Assembly (NCBI GenBank): GCA_003477185.1 | Contig: DMTJ01000411.1 | Location: forward strand, 1-6,558 | Length of the DNA: 6,558 nt | Source: Lentisphaeria bacterium | Lineage (GTDB): Bacteria > Verrucomicrobiota > Lentisphaeria > JABSQK01 > UBA12247 | Reading direction: 5' to 3' | In this document: positions 5,633 through 6,558 of the stretch, in pieces | Position numbering within the stretch: the stretch's first letter is position 1 | How the letters are laid out: every line of letters begins with the position of its first letter | The notes under the pieces: generated by a model | The model's database searches: none | The model's input: only the letters and a program-made list of their open reading frames with translations | What the model was told of the DNA's origin: nothing | Program-made: the position numbers and the translations under genes

Positions 5633-6558
5633 ATGAAACAACCCAATATCCTATTTATCTTGGCGGACGACCTAGGCTGGAATGACCTCAGTGCTGACGG
5701 CAGCACATTTCATGAAAGCCCGAACATTGACCGGATCGCCGATGAAGGCATGCGCTTCACCCAGGGCTATGCGACATGTCAGGTTTGCAGTCCCTCACGT
5801 GCCAGCATTCTGACCGGCAAGTATCCCCCAAGGCACGGCATCACTGAATACATTGGCGCACCGTCCGGGGAGGCTTGGCGAGATACCGGTCGGGGTAACA
5901 AACTGCTCCCCGCTGACTATGAGCACGGCCTCAGGTCTGACGAAGTCACCTTTGCCGAAGCGTTGCGCCGTTCCGGCTACTCCACCTTCTTTGCCGGGAA
6001 GTGGCATCTCGGGGATAAGGGGCGCGATCCCGAAGATTTTGGGTTTGAGATTAATAAAGGCGGTTGGAAGGCTGGCGGCCCAGATAGTTATTTTGCTCCG
6101 TTCAAGAATCCAAAACTGGAGCCGGACCACGACGGGGAAAACCTTCCTTTGCGGTTGGCGAAGGAAACCGCAGCGTTTATCGGCGAGCACCGGGACGGAC
6201 CCTTCCTGGCTTACCTCTCCTTTTACTCGGTTCATGCACCCCTGCAGACGAGTCAGGAGCGCTGGGAGAAGTTCCGCAAAAAGGCTGTGGCGCAAGGCGT
6301 GCCTGAAACTCGTTTCATCTTCGACCGCAACCTGCCCGTGCGCCAGGTGCAGGACTGCCCCGTATATGGTGGCATGATTGAGGCCATGGATGATGCCGTA
6401 GGCATCGTCTTGGATGCGTTAGAAGAACACGGTCTGGCTGACAGTACGATCGTCTGTTTCACCTCTGACAACGGTGGGGTCTCTTCTGGCGATGCCTACT
6501 CCTCCTCTATGCTTCCCCTTCGCGGCGGCAAGGGCCGTCAGTGGGAAGGGGGGATTCG
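5633..6558 (+). CDS. Type I formylglycine-dependent sulfatase (arylsulfatase A-like), 3'-truncated by window end
   Basis: The first 308 residues of a sulfatase that hydrolyses sulfate esters, in many such bacteria those of algal or animal polysaccharides; the substrate cannot be read here. Visible features, in order: PNILFILADDLGW with metal ligands Asp12 and Asp13; the signature CSPSRASILTG with Cys52, converted to formylglycine in active enzymes of this type; AGKWHLG with Lys123 and His125; SVHAPLQ with His201; and FTSDNGG with metal ligands Asp279 and Asn280. It ends in LPLRGGKGRQWEGGI just before the C-terminal subdomain. The LLPADY...EVTFAEALRRSGYST layout recalls the arylsulfatase A-like group abundant in Planctomycetes, Verrucomicrobia and Bacteroidetes. 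The usual N-terminal signal peptide is absent: the catalytic domain begins at residue 4. The enzyme may thus be cytoplasmic, or the export signal was lost. The first 308 codons contain no stop or frameshift. It is an isolated gene here, with transposase debris upstream. No formylglycine-generating enzyme or sulfatase maturase gene is in view. Confidence 0.93.
   Translation, partial: MKQPNILFILADDLGWNDLSADGSTFHESPNIDRIADEGMRFTQGYATCQVCSPSRASILTGKYPPRHGITEYIGAPSGEAWRDTGRGNKLLPADYEHGLRSDEVTFAEALRRSGYSTFFAGKWHLGDKGRDPEDFGFEINKGGWKAGGPDSYFAPFKNPKLEPDHDGENLPLRLAKETAAFIGEHRDGPFLAYLSFYSVHAPLQTSQERWEKFRKKAVAQGVPETRFIFDRNLPVRQVQDCPVYGGMIEAMDDAVGIVLDALEEHGLADSTIVCFTSDNGGVSSGDAYSSSMLPLRGGKGRQWEGGI

Noticed and set aside
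5853..6377. 174-codon plus-strand frame and a 166-codon minus-strand frame at 5795-6295
   Set aside because: Both overlap the sulfatase, whose catalytic motifs are continuous in the frame starting at 5633.
1..6558. CRISPR array, tRNA, rRNA, riboswitch, phage or defence genes
   Set aside because: I looked for regularly spaced repeats, cloverleaf-like segments and known defence motifs on both strands and saw none.

Overview
The window looks like a bacterial chromosome fragment, probably from a Gram-negative organism. The genes point to a sulfatase-bearing lineage (Planctomycetes/Verrucomicrobia-like) or a proteobacterium, but nothing fixes the taxon and there is no rRNA or tRNA gene to help. 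The left half is a compact plus-strand housekeeping block. The right half is decayed accessory DNA followed by a sulfatase gene that runs off the end.

Bases 2-3851 hold three plus-strand genes that overlap one another: the 3' part of a class I ribonucleotide reductase small subunit (nrdB-like), a polytopic membrane protein of the YbhN/UPF0104 (LPG-synthase TM) family, and a complete 800-residue type IA DNA topoisomerase III (topB). The overlaps are 7 bases (GTGGTAA) and 4 bases (TTGA), so the three are probably one translationally coupled transcript. The topoisomerase start is a TTG with a well-placed GGGAGG, not the ATG/GTG of a longer upstream reading frame.

Bases 3852-5632 contain no convincing intact gene. 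A small hairpin with a T-run may end the nrdB-topB transcript. On the minus strand lie the C-terminal third of a sulfatase (4036-4446) and, directly abutting it, a degraded DDE transposase resembling the IS1634/COG5421 group (4451-5141). The transposase has a frameshift and several in-frame stops. The first two catalytic aspartates are still recognisable, but the 3' part, where the third acidic residue should lie, is missing. The rest, 5142-5632, is non-coding as far as can be seen, apart from a doubtful 32-codon ORF and a short stretch that faintly resembles insertion-sequence ends.

Bases 5633-6558 encode the N-terminal 308 residues of a type I formylglycine-dependent sulfatase with its CxPSR active-site signature and metal ligands intact. 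It has no signal peptide. It belongs to a different-looking sulfatase subset from the minus-strand remnant, so the region probably once held more than one sulfatase and was rearranged by an insertion sequence. I see no CRISPR array, phage genes, toxin-antitoxin pair or convincing undescribed system.
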